Assembly (NCBI RefSeq): GCF_015354615.1
Contig: NZ_JACAVQ010000001.1
Coordinates: 434,001 to 498,000, forward strand
Origin: Aliidiomarina indica
GTDB taxonomy: Bacteria > Pseudomonadota > Gammaproteobacteria > Enterobacterales > Alteromonadaceae
DNA: 64,000 bases
Reading direction: 5' to 3'
This document shows, in pieces, positions 27,947-38,655 of this stretch. Made by a program: the position numbers and the translations under genes. The notes beneath the pieces were generated by a model. That model ran no database searches. It was not told where the DNA came from and saw only the letters and a list, made by a program, of their open reading frames with translations. How positions within the stretch are numbered: position 1 is the first letter of the stretch; each line of letters begins with the position of its first letter.

Positions 27947-28858
27947 ATGCATTTATTATCGTTATTTGACGTGAACGCCACGCAGATTACTCATATGCTC
28001 ACGCTGGCAGGCTACATGAAGGCCCATCCTGCGAGCTTTCAAAACTCTTTAAAAAACAGATCAATAGCCATGCTGTTTGAAAAACCGAGTTTGCGTACAC
28101 GGGTAAGCTTCGAGGTGGGCATTCATCAGTTAGGTGCGCAACCTATCTATCTCGATGCGCAGATGGTGCAGCCTGGGCAGCGTGAATCGGTAGAAGACAT
28201 TGCCCGTAACTTGGCCTGTTGGACCCACGGAATTGTCGCCCGCGTATTTAAGCATGAAACCTTGCACAAGCTTTCCGCAGCGAAGATACCAGTGATAAAT
28301 GCCCTGTGTGACGTTCACCATCCTTGCCAGACATTGGCGGATCTACTCACTATTCAAGAACGCTATCCCATTGATATGAAAGTAGTCGACATTCTCTATG
28401 TGGGTGAGGGCAACAACGTATGTCAAAGCTTCATGGTGGGTGCTGCCGCTTTAGATTTAAAGCTGACGGTTATTTGTCCGCCAAGCTATGGACCAAAACA
28501 AAGCTTTTTAGACGAGCTGCAGCAACGTTACCCGAAGCATAAGATCACCATCGGAACCGACTTATCAGCGGTGAAACACGCCGATGTGATTTATACCGAC
28601 ACTTGGCTCTCTATGGGAGACTCACGGGACTATCAAAAAACCTGTGACATCTTTGCGCCTTATCAAGTAAACCAAGCCTTAGTTAAACGGTTAGCGGCGA
28701 CCACGGTTATGCATTGTCTACCGGCCCATCGCAACGACGAGATTACCGATGAGGTTATGGATGGCCCGATTAGTGCCGTTTTGCAACAAGCCGAAAACCG
28801 TTTATATGTACAGAAAGCAGTATTTCATCACCTTTTCGAGGAGTCATCACAGTTATGA
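27947..28858 (+). CDS. argF: Ornithine carbamoyltransferase
   Basis: A 303-residue transcarbamylase forming citrulline. The carbamoyl-phosphate loop is [12 protein letters not shown] (Ser48 to Arg52), with Leu in place of the Thr seen in E. coli. HPCQTLADL and the ornithine-binding MHCLPAHR motif near 265 are intact, as is the SMG loop (DTWLSMG). The intact HCLP motif and the operon context favour true ornithine rather than N-acetylornithine as substrate. It follows argB after 45 bp and overlaps argG by 4 bp. Confidence 0.93.
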   Translation: MHLLSLFDVNATQITHMLTLAGYMKAHPASFQNSLKNRSIAMLFEKPSLRTRVSFEVGIHQLGAQPIYLDAQMVQPGQRESVEDIARNLACWTHGIVARVFKHETLHKLSAAKIPVINALCDVHHPCQTLADLLTIQERYPIDMKVVDILYVGEGNNVCQSFMVGAAALDLKLTVICPPSYGPKQSFLDELQQRYPKHKITIGTDLSAVKHADVIYTDTWLSMGDSRDYQKTCDIFAPYQVNQALVKRLAATTVMHCLPAHRNDEITDEVMDGPISAVLQQAENRLYVQKAVFHHLFEESSQL

Positions 28859-30090
28859 GTCAAGCACATACAACCCCTAACCCTTCAGTGAATAAAGTTG
28901 TTCTTGCCTATTCAGGCGGGTTAGATACATCAGCCATCGTGCCTTGGTTACGGGAAACCTATAATTGTGAAGTCATTGCTTTTGTGGCCGATGTAGGTCA
29001 GGGCGACGAAGAGCTCGAAGGCATCGAAGCGAAAGCCCTAAAGTCCGGTGCTTCCGCTTGCTACATTGTCGATCTGAAAGACAAATTCGTGGATGAATTG
29101 ATTGCGCCCGCAATGCAGGCAGGTTGTATTTATGAGGAGCAATACCTGCTCGGCACGGCGTTGGCACGTCCGGTCATCGCTGAGGCGCAGGTAAGGGTAG
29201 CGCTCGAAGTCGGTGCCGACGCTGTGTGTCATGGCTGTACCGGTAAAGGCAATGATCAAGTTCGCTTTGAAAGTACTTTTGCAGCATTGGCGCCACATCT
29301 CACTGTGATTGCGCCCTGGCGGGAATGGAGCATGCGTTCGCGGCAAGATTTACTAAACTACTTGGCGGAGCGCAACATTAAAACATCAGCAAGCGCCACC
29401 AAGATTTACAGCCGTGATGCTAACCTTTGGCATATTTCCCATGAAGGGGGAGAGCTTGAAGATCCGTGGCAAGCCCCGACAGATCAGGTTTGGACCATGT
29501 CTGTGTCGCCCCAGCAAGCACCTGATCACAGCGAAATTGTGGAGCTGGCCTTTGAACATGGCGTGCTAACGCAGGTAAATGGAACGACGATGAGCCAGAC
29601 AGAAGCGTTAATTACGTTAAACCGGTTGGGTGCGGCCCATGGTATTGGACGTATTGATATTGTAGAGAACCGCTTGGTTGGGATGAAATCTCGAGGCTGC
29701 TATGAAACGCCGGGCGGCGCCCTGTGGTATCAAGCATTGCGTGGGCTAGAAGAGCTGGTCCACGATCGTCCCTGTCAACGTCTGCGCCATCGCTTAGGCC
29801 AGCAATTAGCTGATCTGTTGTACGATGGGCAATGGTTTACACCGGTACGAGAAGCATTGCTCGCTGCCGTTGCCGTGCTTGCGCAAAAGCTTACGGGTAC
29901 CGTGCGCCTCGGGCTATACAAAGGGAATATTACCGTACTCGGACGGAAATCAGAGTTGAGTTTGTATTCGGAAGCTTTTGCTACCTTTGAAGAAGACGAA
30001 GTGTATCAGCAAAAAGATGCTGCCGGATTTATTCGATTGTTTAGCTTATCTAGCCGCATTCGGGCATTAAAACAGGGAGGCTTACAATGA
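28855..30090 (+). CDS. argG: Argininosuccinate synthase
   Basis: A 411-residue ATP-dependent ligase joining citrulline and aspartate. The PP-loop [15 protein letters not shown] (about 18-32), [15 protein letters not shown] (about 123-137) and the [19 protein letters not shown] segment are diagnostic. It is coupled to argF and to argH(A) by 4-bp overlaps at both ends, so the operon is read as one unit. Confidence 0.97.
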   Translation: MSQAHTTPNPSVNKVVLAYSGGLDTSAIVPWLRETYNCEVIAFVADVGQGDEELEGIEAKALKSGASACYIVDLKDKFVDELIAPAMQAGCIYEEQYLLGTALARPVIAEAQVRVALEVGADAVCHGCTGKGNDQVRFESTFAALAPHLTVIAPWREWSMRSRQDLLNYLAERNIKTSASATKIYSRDANLWHISHEGGELEDPWQAPTDQVWTMSVSPQQAPDHSEIVELAFEHGVLTQVNGTTMSQTEALITLNRLGAAHGIGRIDIVENRLVGMKSRGCYETPGGALWYQALRGLEELVHDRPCQRLRHRLGQQLADLLYDGQWFTPVREALLAAVAVLAQKLTGTVRLGLYKGNITVLGRKSELSLYSEAFATFEEDEVYQQKDAAGFIRLFSLSSRIRALKQGGLQ

Positions 30091-31928
30091 GTATGTGGGG
30101 CGGCCGCTTTGAACAAGCCAGCGCTGGCGAGTTTAGAGCCTTTAATGACTCTTTGAAATTTGATTACGTGCTGGCGCCTTTTGATATTCAGGCGAGTAAA
30201 GCATGGGTTAACGCGCTTACCCAGCAACAGCTGCTGACTAAAGATGAGCAAGCGGCTCTGTTATCAGGGCTTGATACCCTGATGCAACGCGTGGAGGAAA
30301 ATCCTGCTGCACCGCTCGCTTCCAACGAAGAAGATATTCATAGCTGGGTGGAAGCCGAGCTGCAATCTATTATTGGTTCAGTGGCTCGAAAGCTCCATAC
30401 AGGCCGCTCGCGTAATGATCTTGTCGCCACCGATTTGCGGCTCTGGTCGCTGGCGAAAACGCATACCATAGGTGAGCATTTGCTCGCAGCAATTGATGCG
30501 TTGCTGGCTTTTGCAGAACGCTATGAAGAGGCGGTAATGCCAGGCTATACCCACTTACAACGGGCGCAACCGGTGTTAGTGAGTCATTGGGCGTTAGCCT
30601 ATGTGGAAATGCTTGAGCGTGATTTAGAGCGATTAACCCAGTCTCGGGAACGGCTGTCGCAATCACCACTTGGGTGCGGCGCCTTAGCGGGGTCGGGAAT
30701 TGCCGTGGAGCGCCATGATATTGCCACGGAGTTGGGCTTTAATGGTCCTTGTCGTAACAGTTTAGATGCGGTATCCGACCGCGACTTTGTGATTGAGTTG
30801 CTCGCAACCGCAAGTTTAAGCATGGTGCATCTGTCTCGTTTATCCGAGGATATTGTTTTCTATTGCTCTGGAGAGGCGGGTCTATTTTTGCTTGGGGATG
30901 CAATTTCGAGCGGGTCATCGCTCATGCCACAAAAGAAAAACCCAGATGTTTTCGAACTCATCCGGGGAAAAACCGGACGCGTCGCCGGCCACTTGCAGGC
31001 CATGATGATGACGGTAAAAGGATTACCCCTTGCCTATAACAAAGATATGCAAGAGGACAAAGAGGGCTTTTTCGATGGTTTGGAGCAGTGGCAACAATGC
31101 TTGGCCATTGTGGCGTACGCGTTGCCGCATCTTCAGGTCGATATGCAAGCGGCTCAGCAGGCCGCGGCCCTTGGCTATTCGAATGCTACTGATTTAGCCG
31201 ATTATTTAGTGGGCCATGGCATTGCATTTCGTGATGCCCATGAACTCAGCGGCAAACTGGTGTTGTTGGCAATCCAACAAGGGGTACCACTCGAGGGATT
31301 ATCCTTAGCGGATATGCAATCGGTGAGTGCGGCTATTAGTGACGATGTTTACGCGGCCTTGGCCCTGTCCGCCGGTATGAGTCGTCGCTCGGCGTTGGGG
31401 GGAACTGCCCCAGTAAAAGTGCACTCGGCGCTACGCCGAGCGCGCCAGCGCTCCCAGGCCCATGCGGCGGCTCTTACCCACGTGCGCCAAGCAAAGCTAA
31501 CGGACGTACCCAAAATAGCGGAATTAATTCGCTATTGGGCTGCGAAAGGAGAGCATTTGCCGCGCCAAGAACAAGACATCATGCAAGCGATTCACCAATT
31601 TGCTGTTGCTGAAATTGACGGTGAGATTGTTGGTTGTGGCGCATTATACGTGTTCGGAACTGGTCTTGCGGAGATCCGATCGTTGGGATTACAAGAAGGG
31701 CTGCAAGGCAAGGGAATGGGCGCTGAATTGGTGAACTTTCTGCTCGATCAAGCGCGTCATTTGGGCATAGCGCGCGTTATTGCACTGACCCGCGCCCCAG
31801 CATTCTTCGCAAAGCTCGGTTTTACCATCGCGGATAAAAGTCGTTGGCCAGAGAAAGTAATGAAGGATTGCGAGTTCTGCCCGCGTAAACATGCCTGTGA
31901 CGAAACCGGCTTAGAGATACGTTTGTAG
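30087..31928 (+). CDS. argH(A): Argininosuccinate lyase fused to N-acetyltransferase, ArgH(A)
   Basis: A 613-residue two-domain protein. Residues 1-about 460 are argininosuccinate lyase, with TGRSRND (105-111), His156 in [10 protein letters not shown] and the signature [12 protein letters not shown] (276-287). Residues about 465-613 are a GNAT domain, with the acetyl-CoA loop in [11 protein letters not shown]. Such ArgH(A) fusions are known in Vibrio, Moritella, Alteromonas and Idiomarina, where the added domain supplies acetylglutamate synthase activity. The extra tail ends in a [10 protein letters not shown] cysteine cluster. The fusion explains how this operon can lack a separate argA. argE and argD are not in the window. 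Confidence 0.95.
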   Translation: MSMWGGRFEQASAGEFRAFNDSLKFDYVLAPFDIQASKAWVNALTQQQLLTKDEQAALLSGLDTLMQRVEENPAAPLASNEEDIHSWVEAELQSIIGSVARKLHTGRSRNDLVATDLRLWSLAKTHTIGEHLLAAIDALLAFAERYEEAVMPGYTHLQRAQPVLVSHWALAYVEMLERDLERLTQSRERLSQSPLGCGALAGSGIAVERHDIATELGFNGPCRNSLDAVSDRDFVIELLATASLSMVHLSRLSEDIVFYCSGEAGLFLLGDAISSGSSLMPQKKNPDVFELIRGKTGRVAGHLQAMMMTVKGLPLAYNKDMQEDKEGFFDGLEQWQQCLAIVAYALPHLQVDMQAAQQAAALGYSNATDLADYLVGHGIAFRDAHELSGKLVLLAIQQGVPLEGLSLADMQSVSAAISDDVYAALALSAGMSRRSALGGTAPVKVHSALRRARQRSQAHAAALTHVRQAKLTDVPKIAELIRYWAAKGEHLPRQEQDIMQAIHQFAVAEIDGEIVGCGALYVFGTGLAEIRSLGLQEGLQGKGMGAELVNFLLDQARHLGIARVIALTRAPAFFAKLGFTIADKSRWPEKVMKDCEFCPRKHACDETGLEIRL

Positions 31929-31960
31929 CGATCGAAACGGGAATACCTGTAACCCCCCCC

Positions 31961-32006
31961 AAAAAAAAGAAACGGATGATAGGTGCGATGCCTATCATCC
32001 GTTTTC
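31961..32006. terminator. Bidirectional terminator between argH(A) and asnS
   Basis: A perfect 14-bp stem (31970-31983 with 31991-32004) with a 7-base loop lies between convergent genes. An A tract precedes it, giving a strong T tract for asnS on the minus strand; GTTTTCTT follows on the plus strand. Confidence 0.9.
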
Positions 32007-32029
32007 TTACATTCAGAACTCGGCTACTG

Positions 32030-33430
32030 TTAGAAGTCTGCGTTGTTGGGTGAACGCGGGAAGGGGATAACATCCCGAATATTTTGAACTCCAGTGACAT
32101 ACGCAACTAAACGCTCAAAGCCAAGGCCAAAACCTGCGTGAGGCACGGTGCCATAGCGCCGTAGATCGCGATACCAGCTGTACTCTTCTTTTGGTAACTT
32201 CATGTCTTCTAAGCGCTGATCAAGCAAATCTAAACGCTCTTCCCGAGCGCTACCACCGATGATTTCGCCAATGCCAGGAGCCAGAACGTCCATTGCCGCA
32301 ACGGTCTTGCCATCGTCGTTTTGGCGCATATAAAAGGCCTTAATATCACGCGGGTAGTTTTTCAGAATAACCGGCGCGCCTACATGCTCTTCGGCCAGAT
32401 ACCGTTCGTGTTCCGATTGTAAATCAACGCCCCAAGCAACTGGGTAGCTAAATTCCTTGCCGCACTTTTGCAGAATCTCGATAGCATCGGTGTAATCCAT
32501 GTGGACGAATTTATTATCGATTACATGCTGTAAACGGCTAATCGCTTCTTTATCAACGCGCTCTGCAAAGAATGCCATATCATCTGCACGCTCATTGAGT
32601 ACCGCTTGAAATACATACTTGAGCATATCTTCCGCGAGGGCTGCCATATCATCAAGATCAGCAAAGGCCACTTCCGGCTCAATCATCCAAAATTCGGCCA
32701 AGTGGCGACTGGTGTTTGAGTTTTCTGCGCGGAACGTGGGGCCAAAGGTGTACACATTGGATAGAGCACACGCATAGGTTTCCACGTTAAGTTGTCCCGA
32801 TACAGTTAAGAACGCCTCTTTTCCAAAGAAATCTTCTTTGTAATCAACCTTGCCATCGTCGGTACGAGGGAGGTTCATCATATCCAATGTGGATACACGG
32901 AACAGTTCGCCTGCGCCTTCTGCGTCACTGGTGGTAATAATAGGGGTGCTGATCCAATAGAAACCGCGCTCGTGGAAAAAACGGTGTACCGCTTGTGCTA
33001 AACAATGCCGAACGCGTGTAACAGCACCAGAAATATTGGTACGAGGACGTAGATGCGCGAATTCACGCAAATATTCCATACTGTGGCGTTTCGGTGCCAT
33101 CGGATAGGTATCTGGATCTTCCACCCAGCCCACTACTTCAACCGCAGTGGCCTGTAATTCAAATGCTTGACCTTGACCTGCAGATTCAGCCACAGTGCCG
33201 GTAACCATTACGGAGCAGCCTGTGGTTAAGCGCGTGATTTCGTGATTGTAGTTTTCCAATGTATTAGGGGCGACCGCTTGAATCGCATCAAAACACGAAC
33301 CATCGTGCACATTGATAAACGAAATACCTGCTTTTGAATCGCGTCGAGTACGCACCCAACCACGCACAGTGACGGTATCACCAAGTGCGAATTTTCCGCC
33401 TAATACATCTTTTATAACCGCAATCGTCAT
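32030..33430 (-). CDS. asnS: Asparaginyl-tRNA synthetase
   Basis: A 466-residue class IIb synthetase that charges tRNA-Asn. The N-terminal OB-fold anticodon domain (about 15-100) contains [20 protein letters not shown]. Class II motif 2 ([21 protein letters not shown]) and motif 3 ([15 protein letters not shown]) are in the C-terminal half. Ending [11 protein letters not shown] is nearly identical to the E. coli enzyme, and the length is the same. Confidence 0.97.
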   Translation of the reverse strand: MTIAVIKDVLGGKFALGDTVTVRGWVRTRRDSKAGISFINVHDGSCFDAIQAVAPNTLENYNHEITRLTTGCSVMVTGTVAESAGQGQAFELQATAVEVVGWVEDPDTYPMAPKRHSMEYLREFAHLRPRTNISGAVTRVRHCLAQAVHRFFHERGFYWISTPIITTSDAEGAGELFRVSTLDMMNLPRTDDGKVDYKEDFFGKEAFLTVSGQLNVETYACALSNVYTFGPTFRAENSNTSRHLAEFWMIEPEVAFADLDDMAALAEDMLKYVFQAVLNERADDMAFFAERVDKEAISRLQHVIDNKFVHMDYTDAIEILQKCGKEFSYPVAWGVDLQSEHERYLAEEHVGAPVILKNYPRDIKAFYMRQNDDGKTVAAMDVLAPGIGEIIGGSAREERLDLLDQRLEDMKLPKEEYSWYRDLRRYGTVPHAGFGLGFERLVAYVTGVQNIRDVIPFPRSPNNADF

Positions 33431-33557
33431 GGGTTTTTATTCTCCGAAACGCTTCGCCAAATAACATCGGTGCCAAACATTGAAATTGCACGCAAATTAA
33501 GGCGGACATGTTACTTTTTTGTGGGCACTGACGCAATGTGAAATCGTGCTTTTGGGT

Positions 33558-34841
33558 TTATTTCCCGCGCTGACACCATGCGCTTATGGCATGGGTTAGC
33601 TGACTCAGTTGCGCAGGTTTTATGATGTATGGGGGCATCACATAAATTAACCGCCCAAAGGGTCGAATCCAGACCCCTAAATCGACAAAGAATTTTTGCG
33701 CTTCTGCTACGTCTACTGGCGAATGCATTTCTACGACACCAATGGCCCCGAAGCAACGAACATCGGCAACGCCGGCACATGCGTGTAAGGGGGTTAATTC
33801 TTGTTTGAGCTGCAGTGCGATCGCGTCTACTTGCTCTTGCCAATCGCCCCGTTGAATCATACCCAAACTTTGCGCCGCCACTGCGCACGCAAGTGGATTA
33901 CCCATAAAGGTTGGGCCATGCATTAAAGCACCGCCGCCAGGGCCAGCACCAATGGTCTCTGCAATGTGGCGGGTGGCGATGGTCGCGGCTAGCGTCATAT
34001 AACCACCACTTAGGGCCTTACCGACACACATAATATCTGGAACGACATTGGCATGCTCACATGCGAATAAGCGTCCGGTGCGACCGAAGCCCGTTGCAAT
34101 TTCGTCAGCAATCAGCAGCACATCATACTGATCACACAACGCCCGTGCTTTGCGAAGATAATTCGGGTGGTAAAACCGCATGCCACCGGCGCCTTGCACA
34201 ATAGGCTCAAGTATAAACGCCGCGATACGATCATGGTGTTGCTCAAATAATGCTTCTAGGGCATCGGTTTCACTATCGTGCCAGGCTTCCCAAGGCTTGA
34301 TAGTCGGGGCTGGCGCAAAATGATGCTTGGCTAGGATGCCAGTGAATAGTTCATGCATGCCGTTGATGGGATCACACACAGACATCGCAGCGAAGGTATC
34401 ACCATGGTAGCCCTGACGAATGGTTAGTAATTGGTTCTTACCTTGAAGACCGCGACTTACTTGGTATTGGAGCGCCATCTTAATAGCGACTTCTACGCTA
34501 ATTGAACCAGAGTCTGCTAAGAACACCGCATCAAGGCCCTCAGGGGTCATTGCCACCAACTGTTTGGCTAGGTCGATGGCAGGGCCGTGAGTAATGCCAC
34601 CAAACATCACATGGGCCATGCGATCAATCTGTGTATGGGCCGCTTGGTTAAGTTCTGGATGGTTGTAGCCGTGTACTGCCGACCACCAGCTTGCCATGCC
34701 GTCAATAAGGTGTCGGCCGTCCTCAAGGACAATCTCGACTCCGCTCGCGGATGCAACGGGGTAGGTTGGCAACGGAGAGGTCAGAGATGTGTACGGATGC
34801 CAGATGTGGCGCTGGTCGAAAGCGAGATCTATAGGCTGCAT
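33558..34841 (-). CDS. bioA: Adenosylmethionine-8-amino-7-oxononanoate aminotransferase
   Basis: A 427-residue class III PLP aminotransferase that converts KAPA to DAPA in biotin synthesis. RHIWHPYTSLTSPLP at the start and DGMASWWSAVHGYNHPELN are BioA-specific. The PLP lysine lies in VGKALSGGYMTLAAT. It is transcribed away from bioB with the BirA-type operator in between, the same divergent arrangement as E. coli bioA/bioBFCD. Confidence 0.96.
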   Translation of the reverse strand: MQPIDLAFDQRHIWHPYTSLTSPLPTYPVASASGVEIVLEDGRHLIDGMASWWSAVHGYNHPELNQAAHTQIDRMAHVMFGGITHGPAIDLAKQLVAMTPEGLDAVFLADSGSISVEVAIKMALQYQVSRGLQGKNQLLTIRQGYHGDTFAAMSVCDPINGMHELFTGILAKHHFAPAPTIKPWEAWHDSETDALEALFEQHHDRIAAFILEPIVQGAGGMRFYHPNYLRKARALCDQYDVLLIADEIATGFGRTGRLFACEHANVVPDIMCVGKALSGGYMTLAATIATRHIAETIGAGPGGGALMHGPTFMGNPLACAVAAQSLGMIQRGDWQEQVDAIALQLKQELTPLHACAGVADVRCFGAIGVVEMHSPVDVAEAQKFFVDLGVWIRPFGRLIYVMPPYIIKPAQLSQLTHAISAWCQRGK

Positions 34842-34859
34842 AGATTAAAATTTAACCAT

Positions 34860-34892
34860 TTGTAAGATTTAATAACTCTATTTAGTTGACAG
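34860..34892. promoter_or_regulatory. BirA-type biotin operator between bioA and bioB
   Basis: Half-sites TTGTAAGAT (34860-34868) and AGTTGACAG (34884-34892) are separated by exactly 15 bp, the spacing of the known BirA operator TTGTAAACC-N15-GGTTTACAA. Each half matches 6 of 9 bases. It overlaps the -35 box of the bioB promoter, so biotinylated-AMP-bound BirA would repress both directions. Confidence 0.75.
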
Positions 34893-34913
34893 TGTAAGCG
34901 GTGGCACTAAGCT
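34886..34913 (+). promoter_or_regulatory. bioB promoter candidate
   Basis: A consensus -35 TTGACA (34886-34891) lies 16 bp before TAAGCT (34908-34913), embedded in the BirA operator. The -10 match is weak. Confidence 0.5.
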
Positions 34914-34949
34914 AGTCGAGTCTTTATTCAATGAAAATGCGGAATTCTC

Positions 34950-35969
34950 ATGGCTCAACTTAGCACACGTGAAACTTGGTCACGCGCAGATATTCAAGCG
35001 CTTTTTGATATGCCTTTCAATGATTTACTATTTAAAGCGCAAAGCGTCCATCGCGCTCATTTCAACCCAAATGAGGTGCAAGTGAGCACCTTGTTATCCA
35101 TCAAAACTGGGGCCTGTCCAGAAGACTGCAAATATTGCCCGCAAAGTGCGCGCTACGATACCGGTCTTGAGAAAGAGCAATTGATGGAAGTTCAAAAAGT
35201 GTTAGAGCAAGCACAACGGGCTAAGCACACAGGTGCCTCGCGTTTTTGCATGGGTGCCGCATGGCGCAACCCGAAAGAGCGTGATATGCCGAAAATCATC
35301 GCCATGATCCAAGGGGTACGTGAACTCGGACTGGAAACATGCATGACTTTGGGCATGCTGGATTCAGCACAGGCGGCCAAGCTAGCCGAAGCGGGACTGG
35401 ATTATTACAACCATAATCTCGACACATCGCCTGAGTATTATGGAGATATTATTACCACGCGCACCTATAAGGATCGCTTAGATACCTTAAGTAATGTTCG
35501 CACCGCAGGTATGAAGGTGTGTTCAGGTGGGATTGTCGGCATGGGTGAAGAACAATCGGATCGGGTTGGTTTGTTGCAACAGCTTGCAAATATGCCAGTG
35601 CCGCCAGAGAGCGTGCCAATCAACCAATTGGTGAAAGTAGAGGGCACGCCGCTCGATCATCTTGAAGATTTAGACCCATTTGAGTTTGTTCGCTGTATCG
35701 CAGTAGCGCGCATTTTGATGCCAACGTCTCATGTGCGCTTGTCGGCTGGACGGGAAACCATGAGTGATGAGCTACAGGCCTTGTGTTTCTTTGCTGGTGC
35801 CAACTCAATTTTCTATGGTGAGAAGCTGCTTACAACAGCAAATCCGGTCGCTGAAGCAGATCTTAAGCTATTCGAGCGTCTGGGATTAACACCGGAGCAG
35901 CGCAAAGAATCGAAGCCCTTATTCTATGATGCGACAGCGCGCGAGCAGGGCGCAACGGCCACTGCCTAG
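34950..35969 (+). CDS. bioB: Biotin synthase
   Basis: A 339-residue radical SAM enzyme that inserts sulfur into dethiobiotin. The radical SAM cluster cysteines are Cys56, Cys60 and Cys63 in [27 protein letters not shown] and the cysteine- and arginine-containing segments binding the second [2Fe-2S] cluster ([18 protein letters not shown]) are present. It leads the bioBFCD operon and ends 1 bp before bioF. Confidence 0.97.
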   Translation: MAQLSTRETWSRADIQALFDMPFNDLLFKAQSVHRAHFNPNEVQVSTLLSIKTGACPEDCKYCPQSARYDTGLEKEQLMEVQKVLEQAQRAKHTGASRFCMGAAWRNPKERDMPKIIAMIQGVRELGLETCMTLGMLDSAQAAKLAEAGLDYYNHNLDTSPEYYGDIITTRTYKDRLDTLSNVRTAGMKVCSGGIVGMGEEQSDRVGLLQQLANMPVPPESVPINQLVKVEGTPLDHLEDLDPFEFVRCIAVARILMPTSHVRLSAGRETMSDELQALCFFAGANSIFYGEKLLTTANPVAEADLKLFERLGLTPEQRKESKPLFYDATAREQGATATA

Positions 35970-35970
35970 T

Positions 35971-37143
35971 ATGTTACGTGAACGCATAAGCCAAACATTG
36001 GATACGGTCGCGGCAGCAGACCAATGGCGGCAGCTCGAGCCTTGGCCATATCCTGCCGATTCGTTTCGCGGCCAGTTTGCCAATAATGATTACTTGGCTT
36101 TACGTTCTCACCCACAGGTGCTTGAAGCCTTTCGCGAGGGTTTAATCGAGTGGGGAGCAGGTAGTGGTGCAAGCCCTTTGGTGTCGGGATACTCCAGCGC
36201 CCATCACAAATTAAGTGAAGCGCTTGGCGATTGGTTAGGTTACCCGCGAGTATTGCTATTTAGCAGTGGTTACGCGGCCAATCAAGGAACGCTGCACGCG
36301 TTGCAAACGCTAGGTGGGGTTCCTGTCCTTGATCGACTCTCCCACGCCTCCTTGTATGATGGGGCGAAAGGTTCGTCAATTCGTCGTTTTCATCATAACG
36401 ATGTCGTCCATGCTTCTAAGCAAGTGTCGGCATTGAAACAAGCGCAACCAGAGGCCACACCCGTCATTGTGAGTGAAGGGGTGTTTAGTATGGATGGCGA
36501 CTTAGCCCCGGTATCTGAGTTGAGTGCGTTGGCACGGGCGCAGAATGGGTTGTTTTTCCTTGATGACGCTCATGGGCTAGGGGTGCGCGGGATGCATGGC
36601 CGCGGTGCGATGGATATGCACGATGCTAAATCTGTGGACATTCTAACCGGTACCTTCGGCAAAGCCTTTGGCCTTGGCGGTGCATTTGTGGCGTCCGATC
36701 AACAAATTTCCGACTTTCTCGTGCAAAAATGCCGGCACCTGATTTATTCGACCGCTTTTTCCGGTGCACAGGCGCATGCCATTCACGCGAGCTTGCAGAT
36801 TATCCAGTCAGAGCCAGAGCGTCGCGGTATGCTGGCACGGAATATTGCGCGCTTTCAGGACTTCGCGGCCCAGTTAAATTTACGGATGTTGCCCTCTGAT
36901 ACCCCGATTCAGCCTTTATTGGTGGGCTCGGCATCCGCGGCTTTGGCGCTCGCGCGCGCTTTAAAGGAACACCACATTCGCTGTATTGCGATACGCGCAC
37001 CAACGGTTCCAAAGGGCACCGAGCGATTACGCTTTACGTTATCTGCTGGACATAGTGAATCGGATATCGATGAGTTATTCACTGCATTAGTGCGTATTTT
37101 TAAATCCAATAAATCTCTTTATGAGGCCTGCGTTGTACGATAA
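35971..37143 (+). CDS. bioF: 8-amino-7-oxononanoate synthase
   Basis: A 390-residue alpha-oxoamine synthase condensing pimeloyl-thioester with alanine. NDYLALRSHP near residue 37, FLDDAHGLGVRG and the PLP lysine in TGTFGKAFGLGGAFV are typical. The reading frame runs back into bioB, but the ATG one base after the bioB stop gives the expected MLRERI-type start. Its 3' end overlaps bioC by 23 bp. Confidence 0.95.
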   Translation: MLRERISQTLDTVAAADQWRQLEPWPYPADSFRGQFANNDYLALRSHPQVLEAFREGLIEWGAGSGASPLVSGYSSAHHKLSEALGDWLGYPRVLLFSSGYAANQGTLHALQTLGGVPVLDRLSHASLYDGAKGSSIRRFHHNDVVHASKQVSALKQAQPEATPVIVSEGVFSMDGDLAPVSELSALARAQNGLFFLDDAHGLGVRGMHGRGAMDMHDAKSVDILTGTFGKAFGLGGAFVASDQQISDFLVQKCRHLIYSTAFSGAQAHAIHASLQIIQSEPERRGMLARNIARFQDFAAQLNLRMLPSDTPIQPLLVGSASAALALARALKEHHIRCIAIRAPTVPKGTERLRFTLSAGHSESDIDELFTALVRIFKSNKSLYEACVVR

Positions 37144-37924
37144 ATCAGAAGTTGCAGCACATTTTGGCCGCGCTGCTCAGCGTTATAAGCAACTGGCCAA
37201 CGTGCAAAAACATACCGGCGAGGCTCTGTTGCGTCTGGCTTCGACGCATGTATCTGAACAAAATCAGGGCACCGTGCTTGATCTAGGTTGCGGCCCCGCG
37301 ATCTTTGCAGATGCATTGTCGGCGCGGGCACAGCGCTACGTGGGTGTGGACATTGCGACACCGATGTTAGCCCAGGCGCAGCGTGCTTGCCCGTCGTTGA
37401 AGTTCGTACTGGCGGATATGGAAGCACTTCCTTTTCATGCGAGCATGGCGACGCTCATTTATTCAAATCTTGCCGTGCAGTGGGCAAATTCACTTCAGGC
37501 CCTTTGCGCTGAGGCGTGGCGTGTATTGGCCCCGGGTGGGAGCTTTGTTTTTTCCACAGTGCTCGATGATAGCCTTATGCCCTTGGCACAATTGCGTGCG
37601 CGTTACGGACAGATGACAGGTCGGGTAGGGGCGGGAACAAATGCGCATAAATCGTTGGATGAATGGCAATCTGCACTGACAGCCGCAGGCTTTTCTATTC
37701 AACTAGCCCAGAGTGAAGCGGTGGTAGGAGAATTCGACGATGTAGCGACCCTAATACGCAGTGTGTCCGGTATTGGCGCGGATTATCAAGCAACCCCAAC
37801 ACGCAGCCTAAGCCGTTCGGAACTTCTCTTCCTGACACAGGAATATGAAGCCTATCGCAATCAAGGGTTTTTGCCTCTCACATATAACGTTGGTTTTGTT
37901 ATTGCTTATAAATCAATTCAGTAA
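37121..37924 (+). CDS. bioC: Malonyl-ACP O-methyltransferase
   Basis: A 267-residue SAM-dependent methyltransferase. VAAHFGRAAQRYKQLANVQ (about 11-29) is the typical BioC start, VLDLGCGPAIFADAL (about 52-66) is SAM motif I, and YSNLAVQW the motif IV region. It methylates malonyl-ACP so the fatty-acid enzymes can build the pimeloyl chain. It overlaps bioF by 23 bp. The bioH esterase that would remove the methyl group is not in the window. Confidence 0.93.
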   Translation: MRPALYDKSEVAAHFGRAAQRYKQLANVQKHTGEALLRLASTHVSEQNQGTVLDLGCGPAIFADALSARAQRYVGVDIATPMLAQAQRACPSLKFVLADMEALPFHASMATLIYSNLAVQWANSLQALCAEAWRVLAPGGSFVFSTVLDDSLMPLAQLRARYGQMTGRVGAGTNAHKSLDEWQSALTAAGFSIQLAQSEAVVGEFDDVATLIRSVSGIGADYQATPTRSLSRSELLFLTQEYEAYRNQGFLPLTYNVGFVIAYKSIQ

Positions 37925-37948
37925 ATATATATAAGTTGCGTATAACTC

Positions 37949-38641
37949 ATGACGAAATGCATTTTTATCACAGGCACAGATACCGACTCCGGTAAAACAA
38001 GAGTATCGGAATTACTCTTGCAGTACTGGCGCCAGCGTAACTTGTCGACCTTGGCTATGAAACCCATTTCCGCAGGCTGCACCTGGAATGAGGAAAGCCA
38101 ACGGCTTGAAAATAGTGACGCACTTACGCTGCAGGCGGCAGCGACGATTAGCGTCGATTATCATGAAGTTAATCCAATTGCCTTAGCACCGCCCATCGCA
38201 CCGCACATTGCTGCAGAACTGGTCGATGAACATGGCTTATTAATGCGCTCGACCATGGCGTGGCAAACGCTCTATGACCGTGCGCCGGATGTCCTCTTAA
38301 GTGAAGGCGCTGGCGGGTGGATGTTGCCTCTGGATCAGGGCGACGTCATGCCTCAATTTGTGCGTGAAACAAATCAAGAGGTCATTCTTGTGGTTGGAAT
38401 GAAGCTCGGCTGCTTGAACCACGCATTGTTGACTGTGGCAGCCATTGCGCAAAGTGGTTGCCATCTACGTGGCTGGATTGCGAACCAGCTGTCTCCTGAA
38501 CCCATGCCTTATTACCGAGAAAACATCGAAACCTTGAAAGCCCGCATTCAGGCCCCGTTGCTTGCAGAAGTGCCTTTCTTGGAGAACGAAGATAGCGCTA
38601 CTCAGTGGTTAGCAGCAGCGCACCCGCGTTTGGATTTATAA
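37949..38641 (+). CDS. bioD: Dethiobiotin synthetase
   Basis: A 230-residue P-loop ATPase that closes the ureido ring of dethiobiotin. The P-loop GTDTDSGKTRVSELLL is at residues 9-24, KPISAGC near 40, and EGAGGWMLPL (about 113-122) is the family signature. It ends the bioBFCD operon. The small gap to bioC (24 bp) lacks any terminator. Confidence 0.95.
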   Translation: MTKCIFITGTDTDSGKTRVSELLLQYWRQRNLSTLAMKPISAGCTWNEESQRLENSDALTLQAAATISVDYHEVNPIALAPPIAPHIAAELVDEHGLLMRSTMAWQTLYDRAPDVLLSEGAGGWMLPLDQGDVMPQFVRETNQEVILVVGMKLGCLNHALLTVAAIAQSGCHLRGWIANQLSPEPMPYYRENIETLKARIQAPLLAEVPFLENEDSATQWLAAAHPRLDL

Positions 38642-38655
38642 CCGCGAACGCAGCC

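Noticed and set aside
33511-33888. 125-residue open frame over the end of bioA
   Set aside because: Arg-rich shadow translation of bioA in another frame.
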